NCBI RefSeq assembly: GCF_019175365.1
Contig: NZ_CP059572.1
Coordinates: 6,076,001-6,140,000 of the forward strand
Direction of reading: 5' to 3'
Length of the DNA: 64,000 nt
Source: Actinomadura graeca
GTDB taxonomy: Bacteria > Actinomycetota > Actinomycetes > Streptosporangiales > Streptosporangiaceae
In this document: positions 1 to 9,305 of the stretch, piece by piece
Position numbering within the stretch: position 1 is the stretch's first letter
How the letters are laid out: each line of letters starts with the position of its first letter
Made by a program: the position numbers and the translations under genes
The notes under the pieces: model-generated
What the model saw: only the letters and a program-made list of their open reading frames with translations
Databases searched by the model: none
What the model was told of the DNA's origin: nothing

Positions 1-384
1 CTCCTGGACGGGCGGGCCGAGCCCCGCCGGATGCGGGATCACCTGCCGGACGCCGGGGGCCGTCGCCAGCGTCCCGTCACCCCAGGCCAGCCCGAACCGC
101 AGGAGCGTGCGGGCGGCGTCGCCGACCTCGGCGGGGGTGGCGTCCAGCGCGGCGGCGAGCGCGGCCGTGTCCACCGGCGGCAGGACGAGCAGGGACTCCA
201 GCAGAGCGAGCGTGAAGCGGTCGAGCCGGTCCAGGGCCCGGGAGATCGCGGCGGGCGTCGCCGCGCGGGCGGCGAGCGCGGTCAGGTCGGCGGGGACGGG
301 CGCGAGGAGTTCCGGGCGCGCTGCCAGGAGCGCGCGCAGCTCGTCGTCTCCGCGCGCGCGCAACCAGTCCGCGTACGTTTCCAT
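1..384 (-). CDS. Helicase-associated protein, N-terminal part (cut by window edge)
   Basis: The first 128 residues of a minus-strand gene that runs off the left edge. It starts with ATG at 384 (METYADWL) and continues with an Ala/Leu-rich helical region typical of the N-terminus of the large actinobacterial helicase-C-terminal-domain proteins, of which M. tuberculosis Rv0862c is the relative I remember. Their function is poorly known. They usually sit near an XPB-type helicase and a cold-shock gene, and a cold-shock gene lies at 3131-3526 here. No helicase motif is inside the window, so the family call rests on N-terminal resemblance and context only. An AGG-rich stretch lies just upstream of the ATG. 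Confidence 0.55.
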   Translation of the reverse strand, partial: METYADWLRARGDDELRALLAARPELLAPVPADLTALAARAATPAAISRALDRLDRFTLALLESLLVLPPVDTAALAAALDATPAEVGDAARTLLRFGLAWGDGTLATAPGVRQVIPHPAGLGPPVQE

Positions 385-519
385 GCCGTTCCCCAACCTT
401 AGGTGCCGCGCGCCGTGCGGTGCCCGGGACCCATAGAGCAGGAACTCAGAGTAGGCGCACTGCGTAGGTGAGCGGCATGGGAGTGCGGACGGCGCGGGCG
501 GTCGGGTCCGGCCGGGAGG

Positions 520-1137
520 TCAGGAGGCGGGCGCGCGCTCCAGGTGGACGAGGCCGAGCCCGAGCCGCGCCCAGCTCTGGACGAACCGCTTCTCGTCGAT
601 GCGGGTGGGCGGCTCGTACATCGCCTCGTTGGCGAGCCAGTAGTTGACGACCGCGCCGCCCAGGATGGCGGCGACGGCCGGCCAGTCCTCGTCGGAGTCC
701 ACGAGCTCCGGCTGCTGGGACAGCCAGGTGGCGATGCCGTCGTACAGGGGGTTGACGATGCCCTCGCGCATCTCGGCGACGAGGTGGGGGAACTGGTCGA
801 GGTCGCGGAACAGCACGCGGATGAGGTCCTGCTCCTCGCGCATCTTCGCCAGCCCGGCCTGGCAGGTCATCCGCAGCCGGGTCTCCAGCGGGCGGTCGGC
901 GAACGCGGTGGCCAGCTTCAGCACGTCGCTGATCTGCCGCCGCGTCCGCTCGATGTGCTCCCGGATGGCCGAGGCGAGCACCTCCTCCTTGGAGCGGAAG
1001 TGCCGGTACAGGCCGCCCGCGCCCGGGGAGAGCCCGGCGGCGGCCTCGATCTCGGCGACCGACGTCGCGGCGTAGCCGCGGTCGGCGAACAGCCGGAGCG
1101 ACTCGGCCACGATCCGATCGCGGGTGGATGGCGTCAT
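520..1137 (-). CDS. TetR/AcrR family transcriptional regulator
   Basis: A 205-residue one-component repressor. The N-terminal helix-turn-helix (about residues 3-50) reads TRDRIVAESLRLFADRGY, then TSVAEIEAAAGLS, then GLYRHFRSKEEVL, the standard TetR DNA-binding pattern. The remainder is an all-helical ligand-binding and dimerisation domain whose ligand cannot be told. I chose ATG 1137 because GGAGGATCC sits about 6 bases upstream and the TetR domain begins at residue 3; an upstream GTG would add 32 low-quality residues. It is divergent from the GNAT-like gene at 1308, with about 170 bp between them that probably holds both promoters and its own operator. Confidence 0.9.
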   Translation of the reverse strand: MTPSTRDRIVAESLRLFADRGYAATSVAEIEAAAGLSPGAGGLYRHFRSKEEVLASAIREHIERTRRQISDVLKLATAFADRPLETRLRMTCQAGLAKMREEQDLIRVLFRDLDQFPHLVAEMREGIVNPLYDGIATWLSQQPELVDSDEDWPAVAAILGGAVVNYWLANEAMYEPPTRIDEKRFVQSWARLGLGLVHLERAPAS

Positions 1138-1307
1138 GGTGTTGGGATCCTCCGCGAGAACAGTAAGGCATCCTCGACCTGGGAGCCCCCCGGCCCGGGG
1201 TCGGCGCGCCCGAATTCGTGATCTGTCTCGCACCCGGCCAGGTGCGACTAGAGTTCTGTGCTTCGCGCCCCTGTCGCCGGAGGGGGCGTCGCCGGAAGGG
1301 TCGACGG

Positions 1308-1796
1308 ATGTTCGTTTCTCCGCGGAAGGCGGGCCAGGGGGCCTTCCTCCCCGAGGAGTTCGTGGTCCCCACGCTGGTCGCCGGACCCCGCTTCCAGATC
1401 CGCCCGATCACGGTGTCGGACGTGGTCAAGGACTACGGCGCGGTGATCGGCAGCCTGGACCGGCTGGCCGGGCGCTTCGGCCCCGAGTGGGGCTGGCCCG
1501 ACCAGGAGTTCACGTTCGAGCAGGCCCTGATCGACGTCGCCTGGTTGCAGAAGGAAGGCCAGCTCAGGCGCTCTTTCAGCTACGTGGTGATCACGCCGGA
1601 CGGGGAGCGTCAGCTCGGCCGCATCCACGTCGCCCCGTGCGACGGCCCGGACGCCGACGCCGTGGTGGTGTTCTGGGTGCGGGCCGACGAGGAGGACTCG
1701 GCTCTGGAGAAGGAGCTGGAGGAGTTCGTCCGCGAATGGGTCACGACCGCGTGGCCGTTCGACACCGTCCGATTCCCGGGACGCGAAGGTAAGTAA
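1308..1796 (+). CDS. GNAT-like acetyltransferase family protein
   Basis: 162 residues. The central part (FQIRPITVSDVVKDY near the N-terminus, SYVVITPDGERQLGRIHV in the middle, and a WVTTAWPFDTVRFPGR end) resembles a group of actinobacterial proteins annotated as GNAT N-acetyltransferases, with a beta-strand layout like the acetyl-CoA fold. A clear Q/RxxGxG/A acetyl-CoA loop is not visible, so activity is uncertain. ATG 1308 is chosen because GGAAGGG lies about 8 bases upstream; the frame is open from 1218, but those extra residues are Arg/Cys-rich and unlike a protein. It is divergent from the TetR gene at 520-1137 and could be its target. Confidence 0.6.
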   Translation: MFVSPRKAGQGAFLPEEFVVPTLVAGPRFQIRPITVSDVVKDYGAVIGSLDRLAGRFGPEWGWPDQEFTFEQALIDVAWLQKEGQLRRSFSYVVITPDGERQLGRIHVAPCDGPDADAVVVFWVRADEEDSALEKELEEFVREWVTTAWPFDTVRFPGREGK

Positions 1797-2386
1797 CGGG
1801 TGGCGTGACTCGGTGACAATTTTCTGACCGATCCGTTAGCCGGGACGGCCGAGGACACCGCCGGCCGCCCGCCTCGGCCGCCCGCCTCGGCCGCCGTCAG
1901 GACGATGCGTCGGTGATCACGTACCCGGGCGATCACCCGCCTGGCGATCACCGGCCCGCGGGGTGATGATCGAACCGGTGATGATCAACCGGTGGGCGCC
2001 CGCCGCCGCCATCGCCGTCTCGTCGCCTTTGCCGCCGGGTGCGTCACCGGACGCGCCGCCCGGCTGGACGAGGGGCCGGTCGTGGCGGTCTTCTGGTCGT
2101 CCTTTTGCTCCCGGTGGCCCGTTCGGGCCCTGCGTTTTCCCTGGTCACGTGGTTCGTGGGCAGGGGCCCGGGTATACCCGCAGCACGGGCGGCCGTTCCG
2201 GTCGACCGGACACACCAGTTCCGGTCGATGACAAAAACGGCGGCCGCCGTGCGAGAAGGTTCCCGCGCTCTCCTACTCGGATCCCGTCGCATCGCCACTA
2301 CCAGGGGAGCGCGGGTTCTCGCGTGCGCGGACCCCGGCCGGGGGTGCCTGGCCTTTCCGGCATTTTCGGCCTCTACCCTGTGTGGC
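1797..2386 (+). other. 590-bp non-coding stretch
   Basis: No convincing gene. The open frames here have poor codon bias and no recognisable protein. It holds a short direct repeat of CCGCCCGCCTCGG near 1870-1890, two copies of GTGATGATC followed by AACCGG near 1961-1995, and a perfect 12-bp palindrome at 2169-2180. Promoters for the HAD and cold-shock genes probably lie at its right end. Confidence 0.6.
2169..2180. promoter_or_regulatory. 12-bp perfect palindrome around GGTATACC
   Basis: CGGGTATACCCG is a perfect dyad in an otherwise featureless intergenic region upstream of the HAD gene. The same 8-bp core GGTATACC appears in another intergenic palindrome at 34567-34578. A regulator binding site is possible but unproved. 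Confidence 0.25.
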
Positions 2387-3043
2387 GTGCCGGATCTTCC
2401 TTTTTCGGACGACACCGCCGGACGCGGTGCCGCCGTCCCCCTCGCCGTCGGCTTCGACCTCGACCTGACCCTGGCCGACACCCGCGCCGGGATCGGGGCC
2501 GTCTACGCGGCGCTCGCCGCCGAGACCGGCGTGCCCATCGACACGGGGCAGGTCGTCCGGCGCATCGGGCCGCCGCTCGAAGTGGAGCTCGGGTACTGGT
2601 TCCAGCCTGGCGAGGTCCCCGAGATGGCGGCCCGCTACCGGGCCATGTACGCCGATATCGCCATCCCCGCGACCGTGCTCATGCCGGGGGCCACCGCCGC
2701 GCTGGAGGCCGTCCGGGCGCGCGGGGGGCGGGTCATCGTCGTCTCCGGCAAGAACCAGGCCGACACCGAGCGCACCGTCCGCTATCTGGGGCTGGAGGTG
2801 GACGCCGTCGTCGGCGGGCTGTTCGGTTCCGACAAGGGAGCCGCGCTGCGCGAGCACGGCGCGCACGCCTACATCGGCGACCACACGGGCGACGTGGACG
2901 CCGCGCGGGCCGCCTCCGCCGTCGCCGTGGCGGTCGCCACCGGCTCGTTCGACTCGGCCGCCCTGACGGCGTACGGGGCCGACGTGGTCCTGCCCGACCT
3001 GCACCCCTTCCCCGGGTGGCTGGGGGACTTCGCCGCGGCCTGA
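2387..3043 (+). CDS. HAD-superfamily phosphatase (phosphoglycolate-phosphatase-like)
   Basis: 218 residues. HAD motif I is DLDLTLADT near residue 24 (nucleophile and acid/base Asp), motif II is the Ser in VVSGKN, motif III the Lys in GSDKGAAL, and motif IV GDHTGDVDAA. A helical cap follows motif I, as in the Gph/PpaX subgroup. It should hydrolyse a small phosphorylated metabolite; the substrate cannot be read from sequence. GTG 2387 is chosen because it opens just before the HAD fold; the frame stays open upstream (an ATG at 2228 is an alternative), but that extra stretch is unlike the family. It lies 87 bp before the cold-shock gene, same strand. Confidence 0.8.
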   Translation: MPDLPFSDDTAGRGAAVPLAVGFDLDLTLADTRAGIGAVYAALAAETGVPIDTGQVVRRIGPPLEVELGYWFQPGEVPEMAARYRAMYADIAIPATVLMPGATAALEAVRARGGRVIVVSGKNQADTERTVRYLGLEVDAVVGGLFGSDKGAALREHGAHAYIGDHTGDVDAARAASAVAVAVATGSFDSAALTAYGADVVLPDLHPFPGWLGDFAAA

Positions 3044-3130
3044 TCGGCCGGGCAATAATCGTGTTCACCGCGTCGCGGCGAGGCACTAATCTTGGGGCCA
3101 ATTCAGGACGATTACCAGACGAGGTCTCCC

Positions 3131-3526
3131 GTGCCGACTGGCAAGGTCAAGTGGTACGACTCCGACAAGGGGTTCGGCTTCCTCACCCGCGACGACGGGG
3201 GTGAGGTCTTCGTGCACTCCTCGGCCCTGCCGGGAGGGGTGACGACGCTCAAGCCGGGCCAGCGCATCGAGTTCGGGGTGGTCGAGGGACGCCGCGGCCA
3301 GCAGGCGCTGTCGGTGCGGATCCTCGACACGCTGCCGTCGGTCGAGAAGACCATCGCCAAGCAGCGCCGGAAGAAACCCGACGAGATGGTCCTCATCACC
3401 GAGGACCTCATCAAGCTGCTGGACGGGATCTCCACGACCTACCGGCGGGGCAAGCACCCGTCCCCGGCCGAGGCGAAGAAGATCGCCACCGTGCTCCGGG
3501 CGGTTGCGGACGACCTGCACGCCTGA
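3131..3526 (+). CDS. Cold-shock-domain protein with C-terminal extension
   Basis: 131 residues. The first ~65 are a cold-shock domain with both RNA-binding motifs (KWYDSDKGFGFL and VFVHSSAL), so it should bind single-stranded nucleic acid in the cytoplasm. The second half (about 66-131, containing KTIAKQRRKKPDEM and an AEAKKIATVLRAVADDL helix) is the helical extension seen in the longer actinobacterial paralogues, roughly twice the size of a plain 67-residue Csp. GTG 3131 is used because the domain starts at residue 4. A GC-rich hairpin at 3527-3588 follows the stop directly. Confidence 0.92.
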   Translation: MPTGKVKWYDSDKGFGFLTRDDGGEVFVHSSALPGGVTTLKPGQRIEFGVVEGRRGQQALSVRILDTLPSVEKTIAKQRRKKPDEMVLITEDLIKLLDGISTTYRRGKHPSPAEAKKIATVLRAVADDLHA

Positions 3527-3588
3527 CACGCCCCGGGCCGCGGACGCCCCCGGGCCGCCCCGGCCGCGGGCGGCCCGTCCGGGGCGTG
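3527..3588 (+). terminator. GC-rich hairpin after the cold-shock gene
   Basis: CACGCCCCGG (3527-3536) pairs with CCGGGGCGTG (3579-3588) around a GC-rich loop that can fold further. It starts immediately after the stop codon and lies between convergent genes. There is no T-run, as is usual in such GC-rich genomes. Confidence 0.5.
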
Positions 3589-3627
3589 GGCTGTGTCGAG
3601 CGGCGGTCGAGCGGCGGTGTCGCGCGG

Positions 3628-5043
3628 TCAGGTGCGCATCTCGGAGTGCGCCGCGTCGCCGATCGCGGTGGACGGCCGCTGCTTCTGCTCGCGATGGGGG
3701 CGGCCGCGTGCCTTGCGCGACAGCAGCAGCGCGGACGCCAGCGCCAGCACGCCCGCGACGGCCGCCATCGCGACACGGCCGTCCGCGACGATGGACATGC
3801 CGAGCCCGAGCAGGCCGCCGATCACCCAGACGAGCTGGTGCAGCGTCTCGGAGACCGCGAACGTGGACGAGCGCATCTCCTCGCCGATCTCCCGCTGGAC
3901 GACCGCGTCCATCGACAGCTTGCCGAGGACCTGGCCGAGACCGGCCGCCAGCGCCACCGCCAGCGCCGCCCACAGCCCGAAGAACGCGGCGCTGACCGCC
4001 GTGACGGCCGTGACCGCGCCCAGCGTCGCCGAGACGATCAGCCGGGGCGCCCGCGCCTTCATGTAGGCGCCGAGCGTCGTGCCGATCAGCCCGCCCGCCC
4101 CGGCGAACGCCGCCAGCAGGCCCAGCGCGACGTTGTGCGACACCGGGTCGAACCGTTCCTGCCGCAACAGGAACGCCAGGTAGAGGATCAGGAACCCCGA
4201 GAACGCCCGCAGGACGGCGTTCGCCAGCATCGCCTCGGCGACGACCGGGCCGACCCGGGGGAGCGTCCGCCAGTGGCTCCGCGGCTTGGTGGCGTCCGGC
4301 GGCCGCTCACTCTCGGGGGTGTCGGCGTGGCCGGGCAGCCGCATGGTGAACACGACGCCGAGCAGGAACACGACCGTCGCGACGCGCAGCGCCCAGTCGG
4401 CGCCCGCGAACGCGGCGAGACCCGCGCCGAGCGGCGCGGTGACCGACGCCGCGATCAGCCCCGCGAACGAGGCCCGCGCGTTCGCCGTCACCAGCGTGAT
4501 CTGGTCGGGCAGGACGCGCGGCGTCACCGCCGCCCGCAGCACCCCGAACGCCTTGGACAGCACCAGCACCCCGAACGCGGCGGGCAGGAACGTCACCTGG
4601 TCGCCGTTCAGCACCGCGCCCGCCATCGCCCAGCACAGCAGGCCGCGGATCACGAACGAGCTGGCGATGGCGTACCGGCGGACGTGCCGCGTCCGGTCCA
4701 GGGCCGGGCCGATCAGGGGGGCGACCAGCGCGAACGGCGCCATTGTGACCAGCAGGTAGAGCGCGACCTGGCCGCGCGCCTGGTGGACGTCCAGGCCGAA
4801 GAACAGGGTCCCGGCCAGCGCCACCGCCACCAGCGCGTCACCGGCGGCGTTGACCGCCGACGCCTCGACGAGGCTGCCGAGGCCGCTGCGCCCGGCGCCG
4901 TGCGCGTGCGTGACGCGGCGGGTCAGCCGGCCCGTCCCCAGCAGCGCCCCGCATGCCGGACGGCAGACGCGGCGGAACGTCCGCGCCGCGCCCGAGGCCC
5001 CGGCGCGCACGGAGTGCCCGATCGGGTGGGGCCCGTCTCCCAT
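3628..5043 (-). CDS. MFS permease
   Basis: 471 residues with about 12 hydrophobic segments separated by a charged central loop (PGHADTPESERPPDATKPRSHW, about mid-protein), as in major facilitator permeases. It sits in the cytoplasmic membrane; the substrate is unknown. The N-terminal ~50 residues are Arg/Gly-rich before the first membrane segment, so a later start is possible, but ATG 5043 has AGGGGG about 9 bases upstream. In M. tuberculosis an MFS-like protein (Rv0876c, from memory) sits in the same neighbourhood near cspB and the DUF3027 gene. It is convergent with the cold-shock gene and divergent from the DUF3027 gene. Confidence 0.82.
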   Translation of the reverse strand: MGDGPHPIGHSVRAGASGAARTFRRVCRPACGALLGTGRLTRRVTHAHGAGRSGLGSLVEASAVNAAGDALVAVALAGTLFFGLDVHQARGQVALYLLVTMAPFALVAPLIGPALDRTRHVRRYAIASSFVIRGLLCWAMAGAVLNGDQVTFLPAAFGVLVLSKAFGVLRAAVTPRVLPDQITLVTANARASFAGLIAASVTAPLGAGLAAFAGADWALRVATVVFLLGVVFTMRLPGHADTPESERPPDATKPRSHWRTLPRVGPVVAEAMLANAVLRAFSGFLILYLAFLLRQERFDPVSHNVALGLLAAFAGAGGLIGTTLGAYMKARAPRLIVSATLGAVTAVTAVSAAFFGLWAALAVALAAGLGQVLGKLSMDAVVQREIGEEMRSSTFAVSETLHQLVWVIGGLLGLGMSIVADGRVAMAAVAGVLALASALLLSRKARGRPHREQKQRPSTAIGDAAHSEMRT

Positions 5044-5278
5044 GCCGCTTGATCCCCCTATTTGTGGTCGTCCGCGGTCTTCGTTGAGGTACGGCCGCCG
5101 GAGTGGCTCAATTGAGGGTACGTTCCCTTCTTCGTGCCCGGCTCACCTCCGCCAACGGGGTGGACGCGCCTGCCGCGCCCGTTGTTCGGCCCTGATCGGG
5201 GCCGGTAGAGGACGATCGAGGGGTGATCGAGGGTGGCGGTGTGCCCGGTCACATCCCCGGATGGGCGAGAATTGTGGT

Positions 5279-6154
5279 GTGAGTCCACTGCGCCAGTCCA
5301 GCCCCGCGCGCTCCGCCGCCGCGCGCACCACCGCCCCGCGCGCCGGCGGGAGCGCCCGCCGTACCCGGACCCCCGTCGTCGACGCCGCCTGCGCCGAGGC
5401 GGTGGACCTCGCCCGCGAGGCCGCCGAGGAGATGGCCCGCCCGCTGCCGGTGGGCGAGGCCCTGGGCCTGCGCCCCGAGGGCGACCGCGTGGTCACGCAC
5501 TACTTCGCGTCCCGGGATCCCGCCTACACGGGCTGGCGCTGGGCGGTCACCGTCACCCGCGCGTCCCGCGCGAAGAACGTGACGGTCAGCGAGTGCGTGC
5601 TGCTGCCCGGGGACGACGCGCTCCTCGCGCCGCCGTGGGTGCCGTGGCTGGAGCGGCTGCGCCCCGGTGACCTCGGCCCCGGCGACCTGCTGCCGACCGC
5701 GCCCGACGACGTCCGGCTCGTCCCCGGCTACACCGAGGTGGACGACTCCGTCGAGCACGAGGCGGCGTGGGAGCTCGGCCTCGGGCGCGTCCGGGTGCTG
5801 TCCCGGGAGGGGCGGGACGAGGCCGCCGCGCGCTGGTACGAGGGCGTCGCCGGCCCCCGCGCCTCGATCGCGGCGTCCGCCCCGGCACAGTGTTCCACCT
5901 GCGGTTTCTTCGTGACGCTGGCCGGTGAGCTCCGGCAGGTCTTCGGCGTGTGCGCCAACGAGTACGCCCCCGACGACGGCCGCGTGGTGTCGGCCGATCA
6001 CGGCTGCGGCGCCCACTCCGAGGCGGTGTCGCTCCCGGCCGTGTCCGAGCACGGCCCGCCGATCATCGACGAGCTGGGCTACGACGTCGTCCCGGCGGGC
6101 GCCGCCGCGGAGGACGCCGAGGCCCAGGACGAAGAGGCCCTCGGCCACAGCTGA
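5279..6154 (+). CDS. DUF3027 family protein
   Basis: About 291 residues, matching the actinobacterial DUF3027 family. Four cysteines and a histidine (C205, C208, C225, C243 and H246, in the patterns CSTC, GVCANEY and GCGAH) form a zinc-ribbon-like site in the C-terminal third. The middle carries the family-typical WRWAVTV and PPWVPW segments. Function unknown. Start uncertain: GTG 5279 is preceded by GGGCGAGA, while ATG 5261 in the same frame has no ribosome site. It is 85 bp upstream of the sacsin-like ATPase on the same strand, so the two may be co-transcribed. Confidence 0.8.
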   Translation: MSPLRQSSPARSAAARTTAPRAGGSARRTRTPVVDAACAEAVDLAREAAEEMARPLPVGEALGLRPEGDRVVTHYFASRDPAYTGWRWAVTVTRASRAKNVTVSECVLLPGDDALLAPPWVPWLERLRPGDLGPGDLLPTAPDDVRLVPGYTEVDDSVEHEAAWELGLGRVRVLSREGRDEAAARWYEGVAGPRASIAASAPAQCSTCGFFVTLAGELRQVFGVCANEYAPDDGRVVSADHGCGAHSEAVSLPAVSEHGPPIIDELGYDVVPAGAAAEDAEAQDEEALGHS

Positions 6155-6239
6155 CCGGCGCACGGGCCCGGTCTCTCGCTGGGAACGACCCCACACACCC
6201 CCCGGAACGGACAGCGCACACGGCGAAGGGTGACACCCG

Positions 6240-9200
6240 GTGAATGAGACGCCCGACCCGTTCGGCACGCGCGAGCTCCGCGACCGTGTGCTGCGCGCCT
6301 GGGCCGAGTCCCCGGCGCGGTTCCGCGAGGACGCCAACACCGAGGAGGACCACGCCCTCGGCGGCTACCGGGACCGCGTCGTGATCGAGCTGGCCCAGAA
6401 CGCCGCCGACGCCGCGACCCGCGCGGGTGTCCCCGGCCGCCTGCGGCTGACGCTGCGGGACGGGGTGCTGACCGCGGCCAACACCGGGGCGCCGCTGGAC
6501 GCCTCCGGGGTGGAGGCGCTGTCCACCCTCCGCGCGTCCGCGAAGCGGGACGAGACGGACGCCGTGGGCCGGTTCGGCGTCGGTTTCGCCGCCGTGGTCG
6601 CGGTGACCGACGCCCCCGCCATCGCCTCGCGCCGACCCGCCGACCGACCGGGCGAAGGGGTTGGCGACGGCTCTGCCGACGGGCCAGGCGGCGGCGTCGT
6701 GGGGGTGGAGTGGTCGCTCGCGCGTGCCCGCGAGCTGGTCCGGGGCATGCCGGGCCTCGCGGACGAGCTGGAGCGGCGCGCCGGGCAGGTCCCGCTGCTG
6801 CGGCTGCCGTTCGCCTCGGCCGACCCTCCCGGCGTGCCCGACGGGTTCGACACCGTCGTCCGGCTGCCGCTGCGGGACGCCGCCGTGAACGGGGTGCGGC
6901 GGCAGCTCGCCCAGGCCGGTCCCGCGCTGATGCTCGCGCTGCCCGCGCTGGAGGCCGTCGAGATCGACGACGGCGGGACCGTGCGGACGATCACCGCCGA
7001 GCGCGGCGCCCCGGACGCCGTCACGATCGACGGGGTCGTGTGGCACACGGCCGAGGCGCACGGCGCGGTCCCGCCGGAGCTCCTCGCCGACCGTCCCACC
7101 GAGGAGCGCTCGCGGCCGGTGTGGCAGGTGCGGTGGGCGCTGCCCGAGGGCGGGCTGCCGGACGGGACGCCCGCGGTCGTGCACGCGCCGACACCGAGCG
7201 ACGAGCCCCTCGACCTGCCCGCCCTGCTCGTCGCCTCGTTCCCGCTCGCGCCGGACCGGCGGCACGTGGCGCCCGGGCCGCTGACCGACTTCCTCGTGGA
7301 CCAGGCTGCGGCGGCCTACGAGACACTGCTGCGGGTCCGATCCGGCACGCCGCCCCTGCTCGACCTGGTCCCGGGGCCGGTCGGTGCGGGCGAGCTGGAC
7401 GCGCGGCTGAGGCGCGCCGTCCTGGAGCGCCTGCCCGAGGCGCCGCTCCTGCCGCACCGGACGCGGGGCCGCGACGCGGTGGCGCTGGACGCGCCGCCCG
7501 CATTCGTGGACCTGCTCGCCGAAGACGGCGTGCTCCCCGGCCTGCTGCCGCCCGGATGGCCCGCCCGGAGCCCGGCACTGGCCGCCCTCGGCGTCCGCCG
7601 CGTCGAGCTCGCGGACGTGATCGACGAGCTGGCCGCTGTGGACCGGGAACCGGCGTGGTGGCACCGGGTGTACGGGACGCTCGCCGGGGCCGCCACAGAC
7701 GATCTGGGCGCCCTCCCGGTGCCGTTGGCGGACGGAGGGGGCGACGACGACCGTGTCGGTCATGCCGGTCGCGTCGGTCATGCCGGTCGTGTCGTCCGCG
7801 GGCCGCGCGGGCTGCTCATCGCCGACGAGGTCGACCCGGCGGGACTGGACGCGCTCGGCCTGCGGTTCGTCCACCCCGGGGCCGTGCATCCGCTGCTGGT
7901 CAGGCTCGGCGCGGTCGAGGCGGGCCCGCGCGCCGTCCTCGCCGATCCCGCCGTGCGGGCCGCGGTGGAGGGCTCGTTCCAGGACGAGGATCCGGGCGCG
8001 GTCGCCGAGGCCGTCCTCGGGCTCGTCTCCGAGGCGCGGATCGAACCGGGCGAGGAGCCCTGGCTCGCCGACCTGGCGCTTCCGGCGGAGGACGGCGACC
8101 TCTACCCGGCCGGGGAGCTGCTCCTGCCCGGAAGCCCTTTGCGCGGCCTCATGGCCGACGACGCGCCGTTCGGTGTCGTGGACGGCGCGACGCTGGAGCG
8201 GTGGGGCCCCGGGCCGCTCGCCGCGGCGGGCGTCCTGGACGGCTTCGCCCTCGCACGGGCCGAGGACGTGAACCTGACGGGCGTGGCCGACGACGCCGAG
8301 ACCCTCGAACTCGACGACGAGGACCGCTGGGCCGACGAGGCGCTCGCCCGGATCGGCCCGCAGGACCTCCCGCCGCTCGTGCCCGAGTTCCAGGCCGTCC
8401 GCGACCTGGAGCTCGTCGAGGACTGGACGGCGGCCCTGCGCCTCCTCGCCGGCCCGCCGTGGCGGGCCGCGGTCGTCGAGCCCGCCCACGTGGCCCTGCA
8501 CGATGGCCGCCGCGTCGCCGTCCCCTCGTACACGGCGTGGTGGCTGGGACGCCATCCCGTGCTGGACGGCCGGAGACCCGGGGAGTTCCGCCTCCCCGGT
8601 GACGGCGACGACGCGCTGGACGGCCTCTACGACGCCGCCCCTGACGGGCTCGACGAGCACTTCCTGCTGGCCCTGGGCGTCCGCACGTCCCTGCTCGACC
8701 TCCTCGACGAGCCCGGCGGCGCGCAGGAGCTCCTCGACCGTCTCGGCGACCCCGCGCGGACCGTGGCCCGCGCCCAGCTGGGCGGGCTGTGGACGGCCCT
8801 GGCCGACGCCCCGGACGCGGCCGTGCAGCCCCCCGACCGCGTGCGGGCGGTCGTCGACGGCGAGGTCGAGGTCGTGGACGCGGCGGACGCCCTCGTCCTG
8901 GACGGCCCCGACCTCCTCCCGCTCCTCGCGGGCCAGCCCCTGGTCATCGCCGCGCGAGGACGCGACGCCCGGCTCGCCGAACTGCTCGACCTGCCCCTCG
9001 CGAGCGACGAGGTGCCCGGCGTCGTCGGGTCGGCGGGGGAGAAGCGGCCCGTTCCGCAGGCGGCGCGGGCCGTCCTGCCCGGCGCCCCGGCGACCTACCT
9101 GGCGCACGAGCGCCTGATCGTGGACGGGCAGGAGCTGTCCTGGTGGGCCGGTGACGGCGAGGTTCACGCGAGCGGCCCCGCCGGTCTCGCCCGGGCCCTC

Positions 9201-9305
9201 GCCTGGACGACCGGGAACTGGCCGGACCGCCTCCTCCTGGAGGCCGTCCTGCGCGATCCCGGATCACTGCCCGATTTGCAGGCGGAGTCCGACCTGGAGT
9301 CTTAG
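6240..9305 (+). CDS. Sacsin/Hsp90-type N-terminal ATPase domain protein
   Basis: 1021 residues. The N-terminal ~200 form a GHKL ATPase fold: the N-box ELAQNAADAA (around residue 50) carries the Mg-binding Asn, and GRFGVGF (around 110) is the glycine-rich ATP lid, as in Hsp90 and sacsin. The remaining ~800 residues are Leu/Asp/Glu/Pro-rich with no motif I recognise, but have the length and repeated aspartate-leucine character of actinobacterial sacsin N-terminal ATP-binding-like proteins. A chaperone-like cytoplasmic role is inferred from the fold only. It starts with GTG 6240 after GAAGGG. Its last codon and stop overlap the convergent DUF2530 gene by 4 bp. Confidence 0.8.
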   Translation: MNETPDPFGTRELRDRVLRAWAESPARFREDANTEEDHALGGYRDRVVIELAQNAADAATRAGVPGRLRLTLRDGVLTAANTGAPLDASGVEALSTLRASAKRDETDAVGRFGVGFAAVVAVTDAPAIASRRPADRPGEGVGDGSADGPGGGVVGVEWSLARARELVRGMPGLADELERRAGQVPLLRLPFASADPPGVPDGFDTVVRLPLRDAAVNGVRRQLAQAGPALMLALPALEAVEIDDGGTVRTITAERGAPDAVTIDGVVWHTAEAHGAVPPELLADRPTEERSRPVWQVRWALPEGGLPDGTPAVVHAPTPSDEPLDLPALLVASFPLAPDRRHVAPGPLTDFLVDQAAAAYETLLRVRSGTPPLLDLVPGPVGAGELDARLRRAVLERLPEAPLLPHRTRGRDAVALDAPPAFVDLLAEDGVLPGLLPPGWPARSPALAALGVRRVELADVIDELAAVDREPAWWHRVYGTLAGAATDDLGALPVPLADGGGDDDRVGHAGRVGHAGRVVRGPRGLLIADEVDPAGLDALGLRFVHPGAVHPLLVRLGAVEAGPRAVLADPAVRAAVEGSFQDEDPGAVAEAVLGLVSEARIEPGEEPWLADLALPAEDGDLYPAGELLLPGSPLRGLMADDAPFGVVDGATLERWGPGPLAAAGVLDGFALARAEDVNLTGVADDAETLELDDEDRWADEALARIGPQDLPPLVPEFQAVRDLELVEDWTAALRLLAGPPWRAAVVEPAHVALHDGRRVAVPSYTAWWLGRHPVLDGRRPGEFRLPGDGDDALDGLYDAAPDGLDEHFLLALGVRTSLLDLLDEPGGAQELLDRLGDPARTVARAQLGGLWTALADAPDAAVQPPDRVRAVVDGEVEVVDAADALVLDGPDLLPLLAGQPLVIAARGRDARLAELLDLPLASDEVPGVVGSAGEKRPVPQAARAVLPGAPATYLAHERLIVDGQELSWWAGDGEVHASGPAGLARALAWTTGNWPDRLLLEAVLRDPGSLPDLQAESDLES

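Noticed and set aside
390..410. AACCTTAGGT as a possible IdeR box
   Set aside because: Too short; the 19-bp inverted consensus of iron boxes is not present here or elsewhere in the window.
6063..9167. A 1034-residue minus-strand open frame
   Set aside because: It mirrors the sacsin-like ATPase gene, is Arg/Gly/Ala/His-rich, has no domain and is an artefact of high GC content.
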